From an uncultured Clostridia bacterium (GTDB lineage Bacteria; Bacillota; Clostridia; Christensenellales; CAG-138): a DNA stretch of 20,946 nucleotides. The notes under the pieces were generated by a model. It was not told the DNA's origin, ran no database searches, and saw only the letters and a list, made by a program, of their open reading frames with translations. The stretch covers positions 1 to 20,946 of the forward strand of contig CALGGM010000072.1 in assembly GCA_937915925.1 (NCBI GenBank). The letters run 5' to 3'. Positions 8,541-17,965 of this stretch are shown piece by piece (the stretch's first letter is position 1; every line of letters starts with the position of its first letter). Made by a program: the position numbers and the translations under genes.

Positions 8541-8603
8541 TGTAGGGGCGGATATCATCCGCCCGCGCAGCAGCAGAACGGGAAGATGGTATCTTCCCCT
8601 ACA
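8541..8603. repeat. Inverted pair of REP palindromes (BIME-like) upstream of gyrB
   Basis: TGTAGGGG begins the element and its exact complement CCCCTACA ends it. Left REP: GGGCGGAT (8546-8553), loop ATC, ATCCGCCC (8557-8564). Right REP: GGGAAGAT (8580-8587), loop GGT, ATCTTCCC (8591-8598). Heads are shared with the RAYT-linked REPs, but stem interiors differ. No clear promoter for gyrB is visible between here and 8651. Confidence 0.85.
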
Positions 8604-8650
8604 TAAACAAAACAGGCAATCACAGATTGAACATAGAAACGGAGAATAGA

Positions 8651-10597
8651 ATGGAAGATCTGCAGCATGAAGTGAGCGCGGACTACGGCGCATCACAAAT
8701 TCAGGTACTGGAAGGGCTCGAGGCGGTTCGCCGCCGTCCGGGCATGTACATCGGCTCGACCGATGCGAGAGGTCTGCACCACCTTGTCTATGAGCTTGTC
8801 GACAACTCGATCGACGAAGCGATGGCAGGGTTCTGCGACCATGTCAACATTGTAATCCACGAGGGCGAAACCGTGACCGTCAGCGATAACGGGCGCGGCA
8901 TCCCGGTGGGCTATCACGAGAAGACCGGCAAGGACGCGCTGGAGGTCGCGCTGACCATCCTGCACGCGGGCGGCAAGTTCGGCGGCGGGGGCTATAAGGT
9001 TTCCGGCGGTTTGCACGGCGTCGGGCTTTCCTGCGTCAACGCGCTGTCCGAGGACCTTACGGTCGAGGTGCGCCGCGGCGGAAAGATCCATCGGCAGAAG
9101 TATCAGCGCGGCATTCCAATGACGAAGGTCGAGGTCGTGGGCGAGTGCGCCGAAAACGACACCGGCACGAGCGTCACGTTCAAGCCGGACGCGGAGATCT
9201 TCGACGAGGTGAAGTTCGAGTTCGACAAGCTCAAGTCCCGTCTTCGCGAGCTGGCGTTTTTGAACGCAGGCGTACGCATCACGGCGATCGACGAGCGCGA
9301 AGAGCCGCACATGGAGCGCGACTACTGCTTTGAGGGCGGTATCCGTTCGTTCGTCTCGCACTACAACAAGAACAAAGAGGTCCTGCATCCGGATCCGATC
9401 TACTTCTCCGCAAAGCGCATGGAGAACGGCGAGGAGACCGCGACCGTCGAGATCGCCATGCAGTACAACGACGGCTATAACGAGGACATCTACACCTATG
9501 CGAACAACATCAACACGCACGAGGGCGGCTCGCATCTGGATGGCTTCAAGCAGTCGCTGACCCGCGCGATCAACGATTACGCAAGGCGCGCGAACCTCTT
9601 CAAGGAAAAGGACAGCTCGCTGTCCGGCGAGGACATCCGAGAGGGCTTGACCGCGGTCATTTCGGTCAAGCTTCAGGAGCCGCAGTTTGAGGGACAGACC
9701 AAAACGAAGCTCGGCAACGCCGATATCCGTCCGTTGGTTTCTAACACGGTCTATAAGGGACTTTCGGAGTTCTTGGACGAGAACCCGCAGATCGGCAGAA
9801 TGATCGTCGATAAGTGCCTGATGGCGTCGCGTGCGCGCGAGGCGGCAAGAAAGGCAAGGGATCTGACCCGCAGAAAGACCGCTTTGGATTCGACCGCGCT
9901 GCCCGGAAAGCTTTCCGACTGTACGGAAAAGGACGCGTCGCTTTGCGAGATCTTCCTTGTCGAGGGCGACTCCGCAGGCGGCTCCGCGAAGATGGGCAGA
10001 AACCCGAAGTATCAGGCGATCTTACCGCTTCGCGGAAAGATCCTGAACGTCGAAAAGGCGCGGCTTGACAGGATGCTTAGTAGTGACGCGATCAAGTACA
10101 TGATTACGGCGTTCGGCGCGGGCATTGATACCGAGTTCGATGTATCGAAGCTTCGTTATCACAAGATCATTTGCATGACCGATGCGGACGTCGACGGCAG
10201 CCATATTCGGATTTTGCTTTTGACCTTCTTCTATCGGCACATGCGTCCCTTGGTGGACGAGGGATACGTGTACATCGCGCAGCCGCCGCTCTATCGCGTG
10301 AAGCGCGGCAAGCAGCAATGGTACCTGTATTCCGACGAGGAGCTGGATGAGAAGCTCAAGGAGATCGGACCCGATCCGAAGCCGGAGATCCAACGCTACA
10401 AAGGTCTCGGCGAGATGAACCCGGAGCAGCTTTGGGAAACGACGATGGATCCCGAACAGCGTTTGATGCTGAAGGTCACTGTCGAGGACGCGGTGGAGGC
10501 GGACCGCCTCTTTACGCTGCTGATGGGCGACAAGGTCGAGCCGCGGCGCGAATTCATCGAGCAGAACGCGAAGCTCGTCACCGATCTGGACATCTGA
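8651..10597 (+). CDS. gyrB: DNA gyrase subunit B
   Basis: A 648-residue ATPase subunit of gyrase, which introduces negative supercoils. GHKL ATPase motifs are ELVDNSIDEAMAG, VSDNGRGIPV and the SGGLHGVGLSCVNALS lid. The TOPRIM domain has EGDSAGG from residue 438 and DADVDGSHI from 511; the QRYKGLGEMNPEQLW motif follows. The frame could begin at a TTG at 8627, but the ATG at 8651 has a GGAGAAT site 8 nt upstream and gives a normal N-terminus (Ser-Ala-Asp-Tyr-Gly-Ala before the QIQVLEGLEAVRRRPGMYIG core). gyrA starts 12 nt after the stop. Length fits GyrB better than ParE given the gyrA partner. Confidence 0.97.
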   Translation: MEDLQHEVSADYGASQIQVLEGLEAVRRRPGMYIGSTDARGLHHLVYELVDNSIDEAMAGFCDHVNIVIHEGETVTVSDNGRGIPVGYHEKTGKDALEVALTILHAGGKFGGGGYKVSGGLHGVGLSCVNALSEDLTVEVRRGGKIHRQKYQRGIPMTKVEVVGECAENDTGTSVTFKPDAEIFDEVKFEFDKLKSRLRELAFLNAGVRITAIDEREEPHMERDYCFEGGIRSFVSHYNKNKEVLHPDPIYFSAKRMENGEETATVEIAMQYNDGYNEDIYTYANNINTHEGGSHLDGFKQSLTRAINDYARRANLFKEKDSSLSGEDIREGLTAVISVKLQEPQFEGQTKTKLGNADIRPLVSNTVYKGLSEFLDENPQIGRMIVDKCLMASRAREAARKARDLTRRKTALDSTALPGKLSDCTEKDASLCEIFLVEGDSAGGSAKMGRNPKYQAILPLRGKILNVEKARLDRMLSSDAIKYMITAFGAGIDTEFDVSKLRYHKIICMTDADVDGSHIRILLLTFFYRHMRPLVDEGYVYIAQPPLYRVKRGKQQWYLYSDEELDEKLKEIGPDPKPEIQRYKGLGEMNPEQLWETTMDPEQRLMLKVTVEDAVEADRLFTLLMGDKVEPRREFIEQNAKLVTDLDI

Positions 10598-10609
10598 TGA
10601 GGTAAGACT

Positions 10610-13117
10610 ATGAGCGAAACGACTAACAACGGACGCATTCGTCCGATCAATCTGGAACGCGAGATGCAGAAGAGCTTCATTGCGTACGCAATGTCGGTCA
10701 TCACGAGCCGCGCGCTCCCCGACGTGCGCGACGGCATGAAGCCGGTACACCGCCGCATTCTGCACTCCATGGAAGAGCTCGGCGTTACGCCCGACAAGCC
10801 TACGCGTAAGTCCGCGCGTATCGTCGGCGACTGCATGGGTAAATACCATCCGCACGGCGACTCGTCCGTATACGACGCGATGGTGCGCCTTGCGCAGGAC
10901 TTCAACACCCGATATCCGCTCGTCGAGGGGCAGGGCAACTTCGGCTCCGCCGACGGCGACGGCGCGGCGGCAATGCGTTATACCGAAGCGCGTCTTTCTA
11001 AGATGGCAATGGAAATGATGCGCGACATCGACAAGGACACGGTTGATTTCCAGCCGAACTTCGACGGCACGCAGCAGGAGCCGACGGTGCTTCCCGCGCG
11101 GTTCCCGAACCTGCTTGTGAACGGTTCGAACGGCATCGCGGTCGGCATGGCGACGAACATGCCGCCGCATAACCTCGGTGAAACGATCGACGGGCTTGTG
11201 GCTTTGATCGACAATCCCGACATCTCCGTGGATGAATTGATGCAGTACATACCCGGTCCGGACTTTCCGACCGGCGCCACGATCCTCGGCAGATCCGGCA
11301 TCGCGCAAGCGTACCGCACCGGACGCGGCAAGCTCATCGTTCGCGCAAAGACCGAGATCGAACAGCTTTCCCAGAACCGCAGCCGCATCGTCGTGACCGA
11401 GATCCCGTATCAGGTCAACAAGGCGCGGCTCGTCGAGAGCATTGCGGACCTCGTACACGAAAAGAAGATCGAGGGCATTTCAGACCTTCGCGACGAAACC
11501 GACCGCAACGGCACGCACATCGTCATCGAGCTCAAGAAGGACGTCAATGCGAACGTCGTTCTGAACAATCTGTATAAGCACACGCAGCTGCAGGACACGT
11601 TCGGCGTGATCAACCTCGCGCTGGTCGACGGCGAGCCGAAGATTCTGAACCTCAAGGAGATCCTGCACTACTATCTCGAGCATCAGAAGGACGTTGTGAC
11701 GCGGCGCACGCGCTACGATCTGAACCGCGCCGAGGAGCGTCTGCACATCTTAGACGGCCTTTTGCGCGCGCTCGACGTGATCGACGAGATCATCGCGCTC
11801 ATCAAGGCGTCGCCGAACGGACAGGCGGCAAAGGAAGGTCTGTGCACAAAGTTCGGATTCTCCGAGCGGCAGGCGCAGGCGATCCTCGATATGCGTTTGC
11901 AGCGTCTCACCGGCCTGGAGCGCGACCGCCTCATGGAGGAGGATCGGCAGCTTCGCGAACGCGTTGCATATTTACGCACGATCCTCTCCGATGAGCATAA
12001 GCTTCTGGAGGTCGTAAAGGACGAAGCACTGGACGTCAAGGCACGTCTTGCGGACCCTCGCCGCACCGAGATCACGCAGGCGCTGGACGACATCGATCTG
12101 GACGACATCATTCAGGAAGAAGAGATGGCGGTCACCATGACGCACTTCGGCTACATCAAGCGCACCTCGTCCGAGACGTTCCGCGCGCAGAACCGCGGCG
12201 GCAAGGGCGTCAAGGGACAGGCGACGAAGGACGAGGATTATGTCGAGCGCGTGCTGGTTTCGAGCACGCATGCGCCGATCATGTTCTTCACGAACTTCGG
12301 CCGCGTATTCCGCATCAAGTGCTACGCGATCCCCGAAGCAAGCCGCACTTCGAAGGGCATCCCCGTGGTGAACCTTTTGCAGCTGCGAACCGGCGAGAAG
12401 GTCACGGCAATGTTCATCGTGCCGCGCGAGGTCGAGGAGACGGGGTATCTCGTCACCGCGACGCGCGACGGTCTGATCAAGAAGACGCGCATCTCCGAAT
12501 GCATGAATATTCGCAAGGGCGGTCTCGTTCTGCAGACCGTGCGCGAGGGCGACGAGCTGATCTCGGTTGAGATGAGCAGCGGCGAGGACGAGTTCATCAT
12601 CGCGTCGAGAAACGGCAAGTGCATCCGCTTCCGCGAAAGCGACGTCCGCGCCACCGGCAGAGGCGGCATGGGCGTGCGCTCGATCAAGCTGGACGGCGAC
12701 GACGTCGTCATGGATATGGTGCTCGTGAAGCCCGGCGGATTGGTGCTGACCGTCACCGAAAAGGGTCTCGGCAAGCGCACCGAGGAAAGCCAGTTCGGCG
12801 TGCAGGGACGCGGCGGCAAGGGCATTCTCGCCATGAAGGCGACCGAAAAGACCGGCGGACTCGCGTGTCTCAAGATGACCACCGAGGACGAGGATCTGCT
12901 GCTCGTGCGCGACGACGGCGTGATCATGCGCATGCCGGTCGATCAGATCTCGATCATCGGCAGAAACACGCAGGGCGTGCGGCTGATGTCGCTCGATGGC
13001 GAAACGAAGATCGCAAGCGTCGCGCTTTTACCGCATCAGGAGATCCTGCCTGATGAGGAAGGGGAAGCGACGGAACCGGCGCAGACGAATACCGACGCGC
13101 CCGAAGGAGAAAACTGA
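10610..13117 (+). CDS. gyrA: DNA gyrase subunit A
   Basis: An 835-residue breakage-reunion subunit. The catalytic tyrosine is Y124 in MRYTEARL. The quinolone-determining segment is KYHPHGDSSVYD; Ser85 and Asp89 correspond to E. coli Ser83 and Asp87, so the common resistance changes are absent. The isoleucine of the DNA-intercalating stretch lies in the normal region. The C-terminal six-bladed domain carries the GyrA box QNRGGKG (residues 527-533), which separates gyrase from topoisomerase IV, and a second similar QGRGGKG near the end. The tail is acidic (LPDEEGEATEPAQ), common in GyrA. The gene follows gyrB by 12 nt with a GAGG site and precedes cca by 2 nt. Confidence 0.97.
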   Translation: MSETTNNGRIRPINLEREMQKSFIAYAMSVITSRALPDVRDGMKPVHRRILHSMEELGVTPDKPTRKSARIVGDCMGKYHPHGDSSVYDAMVRLAQDFNTRYPLVEGQGNFGSADGDGAAAMRYTEARLSKMAMEMMRDIDKDTVDFQPNFDGTQQEPTVLPARFPNLLVNGSNGIAVGMATNMPPHNLGETIDGLVALIDNPDISVDELMQYIPGPDFPTGATILGRSGIAQAYRTGRGKLIVRAKTEIEQLSQNRSRIVVTEIPYQVNKARLVESIADLVHEKKIEGISDLRDETDRNGTHIVIELKKDVNANVVLNNLYKHTQLQDTFGVINLALVDGEPKILNLKEILHYYLEHQKDVVTRRTRYDLNRAEERLHILDGLLRALDVIDEIIALIKASPNGQAAKEGLCTKFGFSERQAQAILDMRLQRLTGLERDRLMEEDRQLRERVAYLRTILSDEHKLLEVVKDEALDVKARLADPRRTEITQALDDIDLDDIIQEEEMAVTMTHFGYIKRTSSETFRAQNRGGKGVKGQATKDEDYVERVLVSSTHAPIMFFTNFGRVFRIKCYAIPEASRTSKGIPVVNLLQLRTGEKVTAMFIVPREVEETGYLVTATRDGLIKKTRISECMNIRKGGLVLQTVREGDELISVEMSSGEDEFIIASRNGKCIRFRESDVRATGRGGMGVRSIKLDGDDVVMDMVLVKPGGLVLTVTEKGLGKRTEESQFGVQGRGGKGILAMKATEKTGGLACLKMTTEDEDLLLVRDDGVIMRMPVDQISIIGRNTQGVRLMSLDGETKIASVALLPHQEILPDEEGEATEPAQTNTDAPEGEN

Positions 13118-13119
13118 GG

Positions 13120-14454
13120 ATGTTAAGACTGCCGACTGCATTGAAAGCGTTTTCAGACGTGCTCAAGAATGAGGGCGTGACGCTCTATGCGGTCGGCGGC
13201 TGCGTGCGCGACGCGCTGCTCGACCGCCCCGTACACGACGTCGATCTGACGAGTTCGCTGAAGCCGGACGAGCTGATCGAGCGCGCAAAGGCGTTCGGAA
13301 TCGAAGCGCGGACCGTGCAGAAAACGCTCGGCACCGTGCTGCTCACCGTCGACGGCACGGCGTACGAGCACACGACCTTTCGCACCGAATCCTACGGCAC
13401 GGGCGGCACGCACCGACCGGACGCGGTACGGTTTGCGGCTTCGCCGGAGGAGGACGCGTTTCGGCGCGACTTCTCGGTCAACGCTCTGTACGAATCCGTT
13501 TCGGACGGCACGCTCGTCGATCCGACCGGCGGATTGAAGGACCTCGAACGCCGCTTGCTGAGAACCGCGACGGCGGACCCGGAGATTATTTTGCGGGACG
13601 ACGGACTGCGGATCCTGCGGCTTGTGCGCTTTGCCGCCGCGCTGGATTTTGCCGTCGATCCGAGAACGTGGGACGCGGCAAGGGCGAACGCCGCGCTGCT
13701 CGAGGACGTCGCGTGGGAGCGTAAGCGGCAGGAGCTGGACCGGATCCTGACGGGACCGCGCGTTTACGAAGCGCTTTCGATGCTTCGCGACGTCGGCGCG
13801 CTGCCGTATCTTTTGCCGGAGCTTACGGCGTGCGACGGCGTGCAGCAGCGAAAGGACCACCATAAATACGACGTGCTGTCGCATATGTTCCATACATGCG
13901 AGAACACGCCAAACGAGCTCGGCTGTCGGCTCATCGGGCTTTTGCACGACGTCGGCAAGCCGGAGGCGAAGCGCCGCGACGGGAACCTGTACGCGCACGA
14001 CGTGTACGGCGAAGCGATCGCGAAGAAGGCGCTCGAACGGCTGAAATATCCGAACGCGCTGATCGGGCGCGTCACGGCGGCGATCCGCGTCCACATGTTC
14101 GATCTCTGCGAAACAGCTTCGGAGGCGACGCTTCGAAAGCGCTTCGCTGTGCTCGGACGCGAGCGGACGGAGGATCTGATCATGATCCGCGAGGCGGACA
14201 TTCGCGGAAGCGGCTACAAAACCGCGTATGTCGCCGAACGCTGGCGGGACGTGTATGAGCGGATGCTTTCTGAGCACGCGCCGTTCTCGGAAAACGAGCT
14301 CGCCGTTACGGGCGCGGATATTATGAAGGAGCTCGGACTTTTGCCCGGCGAGCGCGTCGGGCGAATCAAACGTCAGCTGCTTCTGCACTGCGCCGTTCAC
14401 CCGCAGGAGAACCGCAGGGATGCGCTTTTGCGCCGCATGCACGACTACGCGTAA
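13120..14454 (+). CDS. cca: CCA tRNA nucleotidyltransferase with HD domain
   Basis: A 444-residue class II nucleotidyltransferase that builds or repairs the CCA end of tRNAs. Motif A has GGCVRDALL and the metal-binding HDVDL; motif B has RRDFSVNAL followed by DPTGGLKDLERRLLRT; the base-selecting helix is WERKRQELDRIL. A C-terminal HD phosphohydrolase domain has HDVGK with His276-Asp277, found in many Firmicutes CCA enzymes. A poly(A) polymerase or a CC-only enzyme cannot be fully excluded from sequence alone. It starts 2 nt after the gyrA stop with AAGGAG upstream, so it belongs to the gyrB-gyrA transcript; this neighbour is less usual than the gyrase pair. No clear hairpin terminator is visible after it. 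Confidence 0.93.
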   Translation: MLRLPTALKAFSDVLKNEGVTLYAVGGCVRDALLDRPVHDVDLTSSLKPDELIERAKAFGIEARTVQKTLGTVLLTVDGTAYEHTTFRTESYGTGGTHRPDAVRFAASPEEDAFRRDFSVNALYESVSDGTLVDPTGGLKDLERRLLRTATADPEIILRDDGLRILRLVRFAAALDFAVDPRTWDAARANAALLEDVAWERKRQELDRILTGPRVYEALSMLRDVGALPYLLPELTACDGVQQRKDHHKYDVLSHMFHTCENTPNELGCRLIGLLHDVGKPEAKRRDGNLYAHDVYGEAIAKKALERLKYPNALIGRVTAAIRVHMFDLCETASEATLRKRFAVLGRERTEDLIMIREADIRGSGYKTAYVAERWRDVYERMLSEHAPFSENELAVTGADIMKELGLLPGERVGRIKRQLLLHCAVHPQENRRDALLRRMHDYA

Positions 14455-14497
14455 GCAACATTTCTGTGTGGTTTTTGTGAATAATTCCGATTCTGCC

Positions 14498-14525
14498 TTG
14501 CGGATGGGAAAAAATGTGTTATGAT
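14498..14525 (+). promoter_or_regulatory. Promoter of the cotH-VTC-DUF4956 operon
   Basis: TTGCGG (14498-14503), 16-bp spacer, TATGAT (14520-14525). Predicted start near 14532, with a TGAGG ribosome-binding site before the ATG at 14567. It looks like a vegetative sigma-A promoter rather than a sporulation-sigma promoter. Confidence 0.65.
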
Positions 14526-14566
14526 GATGCTGATGCAGAATGCACACGGTAATATGAGGATTTGAT

Positions 14567-17500
14567 ATGAACAACAGGCAAAAACAAAAACGGGCGGCGC
14601 TCGCGGTCATACTGATCATCCTGCTCGCGGTCATCGTGGCGATCTCCGTCGCGGTGAGCTGCGGGACGAGCAAGTGCGCCTCCGCTTCGACGGCGGGCGT
14701 ACAGAGCAAGTCCGACGTGATCGTCAGCGAGATCCTGGCGAGCAACAAGCAGACGGTTCGCGATCCGCTCGGCACGTACAGCGATTACATCGAGCTGTAC
14801 AACAGAAGCGACAAGGACGTCGATCTGTTCGGCTACGGGCTGACCGACGACGAGACGTCGATCTGGACGTTCCCGAGCGAGTCCATCATCAAGGCGCACG
14901 ACTATCTGGTCGTGTGGTGCATGAAGGACGATCCGACCGGCGGCAACCATTATCTGATCCAGCACAACGACGACGGCACGTCGACCAAGGTCATCGTCGC
15001 CGATTTTGCGCTGTCGAAAAACGACGTGCTCCGCTTCGTCGATCCCGCGGGCAATACGCTCGTGGCGGTCGATCTTTCCGGGTTCTATTCCGGACAGCGC
15101 GGCAACGCGAACGCCTACGGCGCAGGCGACGGCACGGTCAGCGAAACGATCGCCGCCGACGGCAATTCGTTCATTTATGAAGACGACGGCGGCTGGATCC
15201 TGATGAAGCCGACGCCCGGATTCCCGAACACGGAAGAGGGCTTGAACGCATACCTTGCGACGCGTCAGGCGGACGCCGAAACGGGCATTGCCGAAACGAC
15301 GGACTGTCCGGTCCGCGTGACCGAGTTCATGGCGTCGAACGGGACCGCGCACAAGGCGCCCGACGGAACCTACTGCGACTGGATCGAGCTGTACAATTCC
15401 GGCAGCAGCGCGTTCGATCTTTCGGGCTACTGCCTGTCCGACGACATCTCGAAGCCCGGCAAGTTCATGTTCCCCGAGGGCTCGCGCATCGAAGCATATT
15501 CGTATCTCGTGCTGTATCACACGGCGACGCCTGTTTCCGGCGTATACTGCTTCGACTTCGGCCTTTCCTCGCAGGGCAACGAAACGCTGCTGTTCACCAC
15601 GAAGAACGACCTGATCGTCGATCTGATCGAGTTCGGTCCGCAGGAAAAGAACTGCTCCTATGCGCGCATCTACACGAACGGACAGTTCGATCCCTATGCG
15701 GCGTTTGAAAAATCGGACAAGCCGACCCCCGGCTATGACAACACCGTCAACGGACGCGCGCTGTTCGAGGAGAAGGAAAACGGCCCGATGGGCGTTCACG
15801 ACATCTCCTTAAACGAGATTCTCGTAAACGGCTACCGCGTGGTCTACGCATATTCGAACAGCACCAAGAGCGAGCGTCCCTATGACGACGATCTCGGAAG
15901 CTGGATCGAGCTGTACAACAAGTCCGACGCGACCGTGAACCTTTCGGGGTATTCGATCACGGACAACGAACGCAAGCCGAGGAAATGGGTTTTTCCTGAC
16001 GGAACGAGTATCGCCGCAAAAGGATATCTCGTCCTGCAGCTCAACGGCAGCCTGCCCCGCGAAGGACAGTCCGAAAAGGACGTGACGGCGGAGCAGCGCC
16101 TGTATGAGGTCAATTTTGATATCGCCGCGGCAGGGGAGACCCTGTATCTTTACGACGCGGCGGGCACGCTGATCGATCGCGTTGCGGTGCCTGCGTCCCG
16201 CGCGTGCGTCTCCTACGGGCGCGACGCGAGCGGCGCATGGAAGCTGTTCGATAAGCCCACTGAGGGCGCGGCGAACGACACGAACGGCCGCGGACTGTAC
16301 TGCGAAGCGGCGGCGGTCGATACGCACAGCGGCATCTACCAGGGCGTGCAGACGGTGAACATCACCGTTCCCGAGGGGTGCTATGCGACCTATACGCTTT
16401 CGTGCGGCAAGGAGAACGACCCGGTCAAGACCACGGCGCCGACCGAAACGTCCACGCGCGTGTCGGGACCGATCGCGATCAAGGAAAACACCGTGCTTCG
16501 CGTACGCACGTTTTCCGACGACAACAGCCGATACCCGAGCGACGTCAAGTCCTATACCTACGTGATCGTGGGCAACGAGGAAACGCCCGAGGCGCACAAC
16601 ACCACGCTGCCCGTCGTGTTCCTCGTCACCGATCCGGAGAACCTTTGGGACACGAAGTACGGCATGTACGTCAAGGGCAACGACTACACCGGAAAGGGCG
16701 GGCCGGACGAGATCGAGATCAACGAGACCATGGGCAAGTACGCCAACTTCAACATGCGCGGTCTCATGTGGGAAAAGCCCGCAACCTTTACCTATATGGA
16801 CGCGGGCGGCAACACGGTCCTTTACGAGACCGATCTCAACATCCGCGTGTTCGGCGCGTTCTCAAGAAAGCTTGCGCAGAAGGGCATTGCACTTGTCACG
16901 AGAAAGGGCGTCGGCGATTCGCCGATGGAGTATTCCTTCTTCGACAACCGTCCGTTCACGTCCTATAAGTCTTTGGTGCTGCGCGCATCGGGACAGGACG
17001 CGGCGCTGTCGCGCATCCGCGACGTACTGGTGCAAAGCCTGCTTGACGACGCAAACGTCGATATCGCGAACCAGGCGTTCATCCAGTGCATCGTGTATAT
17101 CAACGGACAGTATTGGGGCGTCTACAACCTGCGCGAGAAGATCAGCAAGCATTACATCGCGCAGCATTACGGCGTCGAGGACGAGGATACGATCGATATC
17201 TTAAAGGGCAACGGCAACAACGAACAGTGCATCGTCTGCAGCAACGCCTATGAGAGCGCGAGCAAGGGGCTCAAGGATTATCAGGATCTGATCAAGTACT
17301 GTGAGGACCGTAACTGCAACCTGTCCAATCAGGCGGATTACGATTATGTTTGCTCGCAGGTCGACGCGGACCAGTTCGCAATGTACTGCGCGTTCGAGAT
17401 CATCATCGGCAACACGGACACCGGCAACATCAAGTGGTGGCGCTCGAGCGAAAAGGACAACAAGTGGCGCTGGATCCAGTACGACTACTGCTGGGCGATG

Positions 17501-17965
17501 AACGGCGACAATCCGAGCCAGGATGCGGACAAGTCCACGGGCTATCGGCGAGACTTCTTCTGGCGGTACTTCGATCCCGAGGGTCACGGCGCGGGGAAGG
17601 GCTTCTCGACCGTGCTCGGACGTTCGATGCTGTCGAACAACGAGTTTGTGAAGATCTTCTTAAAGTACTGCGCGTACTTCTATAACGAGGTTTACACGCC
17701 GGAAAAGATCAACGCGAAGGTCAACGTGCTGCAGGAGAACATCCGCAAGGAGATGGAGACCTACGACCTCGTTCGCTGGAGACCGTATCACGATCTTTCG
17801 ACCAAGGGCTGGAACTCGCACGTCGACAAGATCCGCCAGTACGCGAACAACTATCAGAACTGGTATCTCTATTACTGCCAGAACTTTATCAACAAGCATA
17901 CGAACTATCATCTCAGCGACGAAGAGATGATCCAACTGTTCGGAAAGGTGGGCAAGATTTCATGA
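14567..17965 (+). CDS. Large exported protein: lamin-tail domains plus CotH-kinase domain
   Basis: 1132 residues. A basic N-terminus and one long hydrophobic stretch (residues 10-31) end at Ser-Cys32 (VAVSC), so it is either a lipoprotein or a membrane-anchored protein facing out. Three lamin-tail-like domains follow at about 51-172, 249-360 and 414-545; each contains the pattern W/Y-IELYN then a DL/NLSGY-type strand. A small beta-rich segment at 595-663 resembles the chitobiase C-terminal type. From about 679 to 1090 is a CotH domain with GVYNLREKISKHYI (Lys858) and WRWIQYDYCWAMN (Asp973). Known: Bacillus CotH phosphorylates spore-coat proteins. The usual DxD at the catalytic site is Asp-Tyr-Cys here, so metal binding may be altered. 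The stop overlaps the VTC gene start by 4 nt (ATGA). Substrate is unknown. Confidence 0.9.
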   Translation: MNNRQKQKRAALAVILIILLAVIVAISVAVSCGTSKCASASTAGVQSKSDVIVSEILASNKQTVRDPLGTYSDYIELYNRSDKDVDLFGYGLTDDETSIWTFPSESIIKAHDYLVVWCMKDDPTGGNHYLIQHNDDGTSTKVIVADFALSKNDVLRFVDPAGNTLVAVDLSGFYSGQRGNANAYGAGDGTVSETIAADGNSFIYEDDGGWILMKPTPGFPNTEEGLNAYLATRQADAETGIAETTDCPVRVTEFMASNGTAHKAPDGTYCDWIELYNSGSSAFDLSGYCLSDDISKPGKFMFPEGSRIEAYSYLVLYHTATPVSGVYCFDFGLSSQGNETLLFTTKNDLIVDLIEFGPQEKNCSYARIYTNGQFDPYAAFEKSDKPTPGYDNTVNGRALFEEKENGPMGVHDISLNEILVNGYRVVYAYSNSTKSERPYDDDLGSWIELYNKSDATVNLSGYSITDNERKPRKWVFPDGTSIAAKGYLVLQLNGSLPREGQSEKDVTAEQRLYEVNFDIAAAGETLYLYDAAGTLIDRVAVPASRACVSYGRDASGAWKLFDKPTEGAANDTNGRGLYCEAAAVDTHSGIYQGVQTVNITVPEGCYATYTLSCGKENDPVKTTAPTETSTRVSGPIAIKENTVLRVRTFSDDNSRYPSDVKSYTYVIVGNEETPEAHNTTLPVVFLVTDPENLWDTKYGMYVKGNDYTGKGGPDEIEINETMGKYANFNMRGLMWEKPATFTYMDAGGNTVLYETDLNIRVFGAFSRKLAQKGIALVTRKGVGDSPMEYSFFDNRPFTSYKSLVLRASGQDAALSRIRDVLVQSLLDDANVDIANQAFIQCIVYINGQYWGVYNLREKISKHYIAQHYGVEDEDTIDILKGNGNNEQCIVCSNAYESASKGLKDYQDLIKYCEDRNCNLSNQADYDYVCSQVDADQFAMYCAFEIIIGNTDTGNIKWWRSSEKDNKWRWIQYDYCWAMNGDNPSQDADKSTGYRRDFFWRYFDPEGHGAGKGFSTVLGRSMLSNNEFVKIFLKYCAYFYNEVYTPEKINAKVNVLQENIRKEMETYDLVRWRPYHDLSTKGWNSHVDKIRQYANNYQNWYLYYCQNFINKHTNYHLSDEEMIQLFGKVGKIS

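Noticed and set aside
8294..8606. Short open frames encoding ADTSPCTGEA-like peptides
   Set aside because: They are translations of the tandem repeat, lack start signals and have no conserved protein family.
13153..14775. Long open frame on the - strand opposite cca (540 codons)
   Set aside because: It is antisense to a clearly recognised cca gene; GC-rich third positions keep the opposite frame open. The same applies to long - strand frames at 3446-5083, 10022-11458 and 14519-15799.
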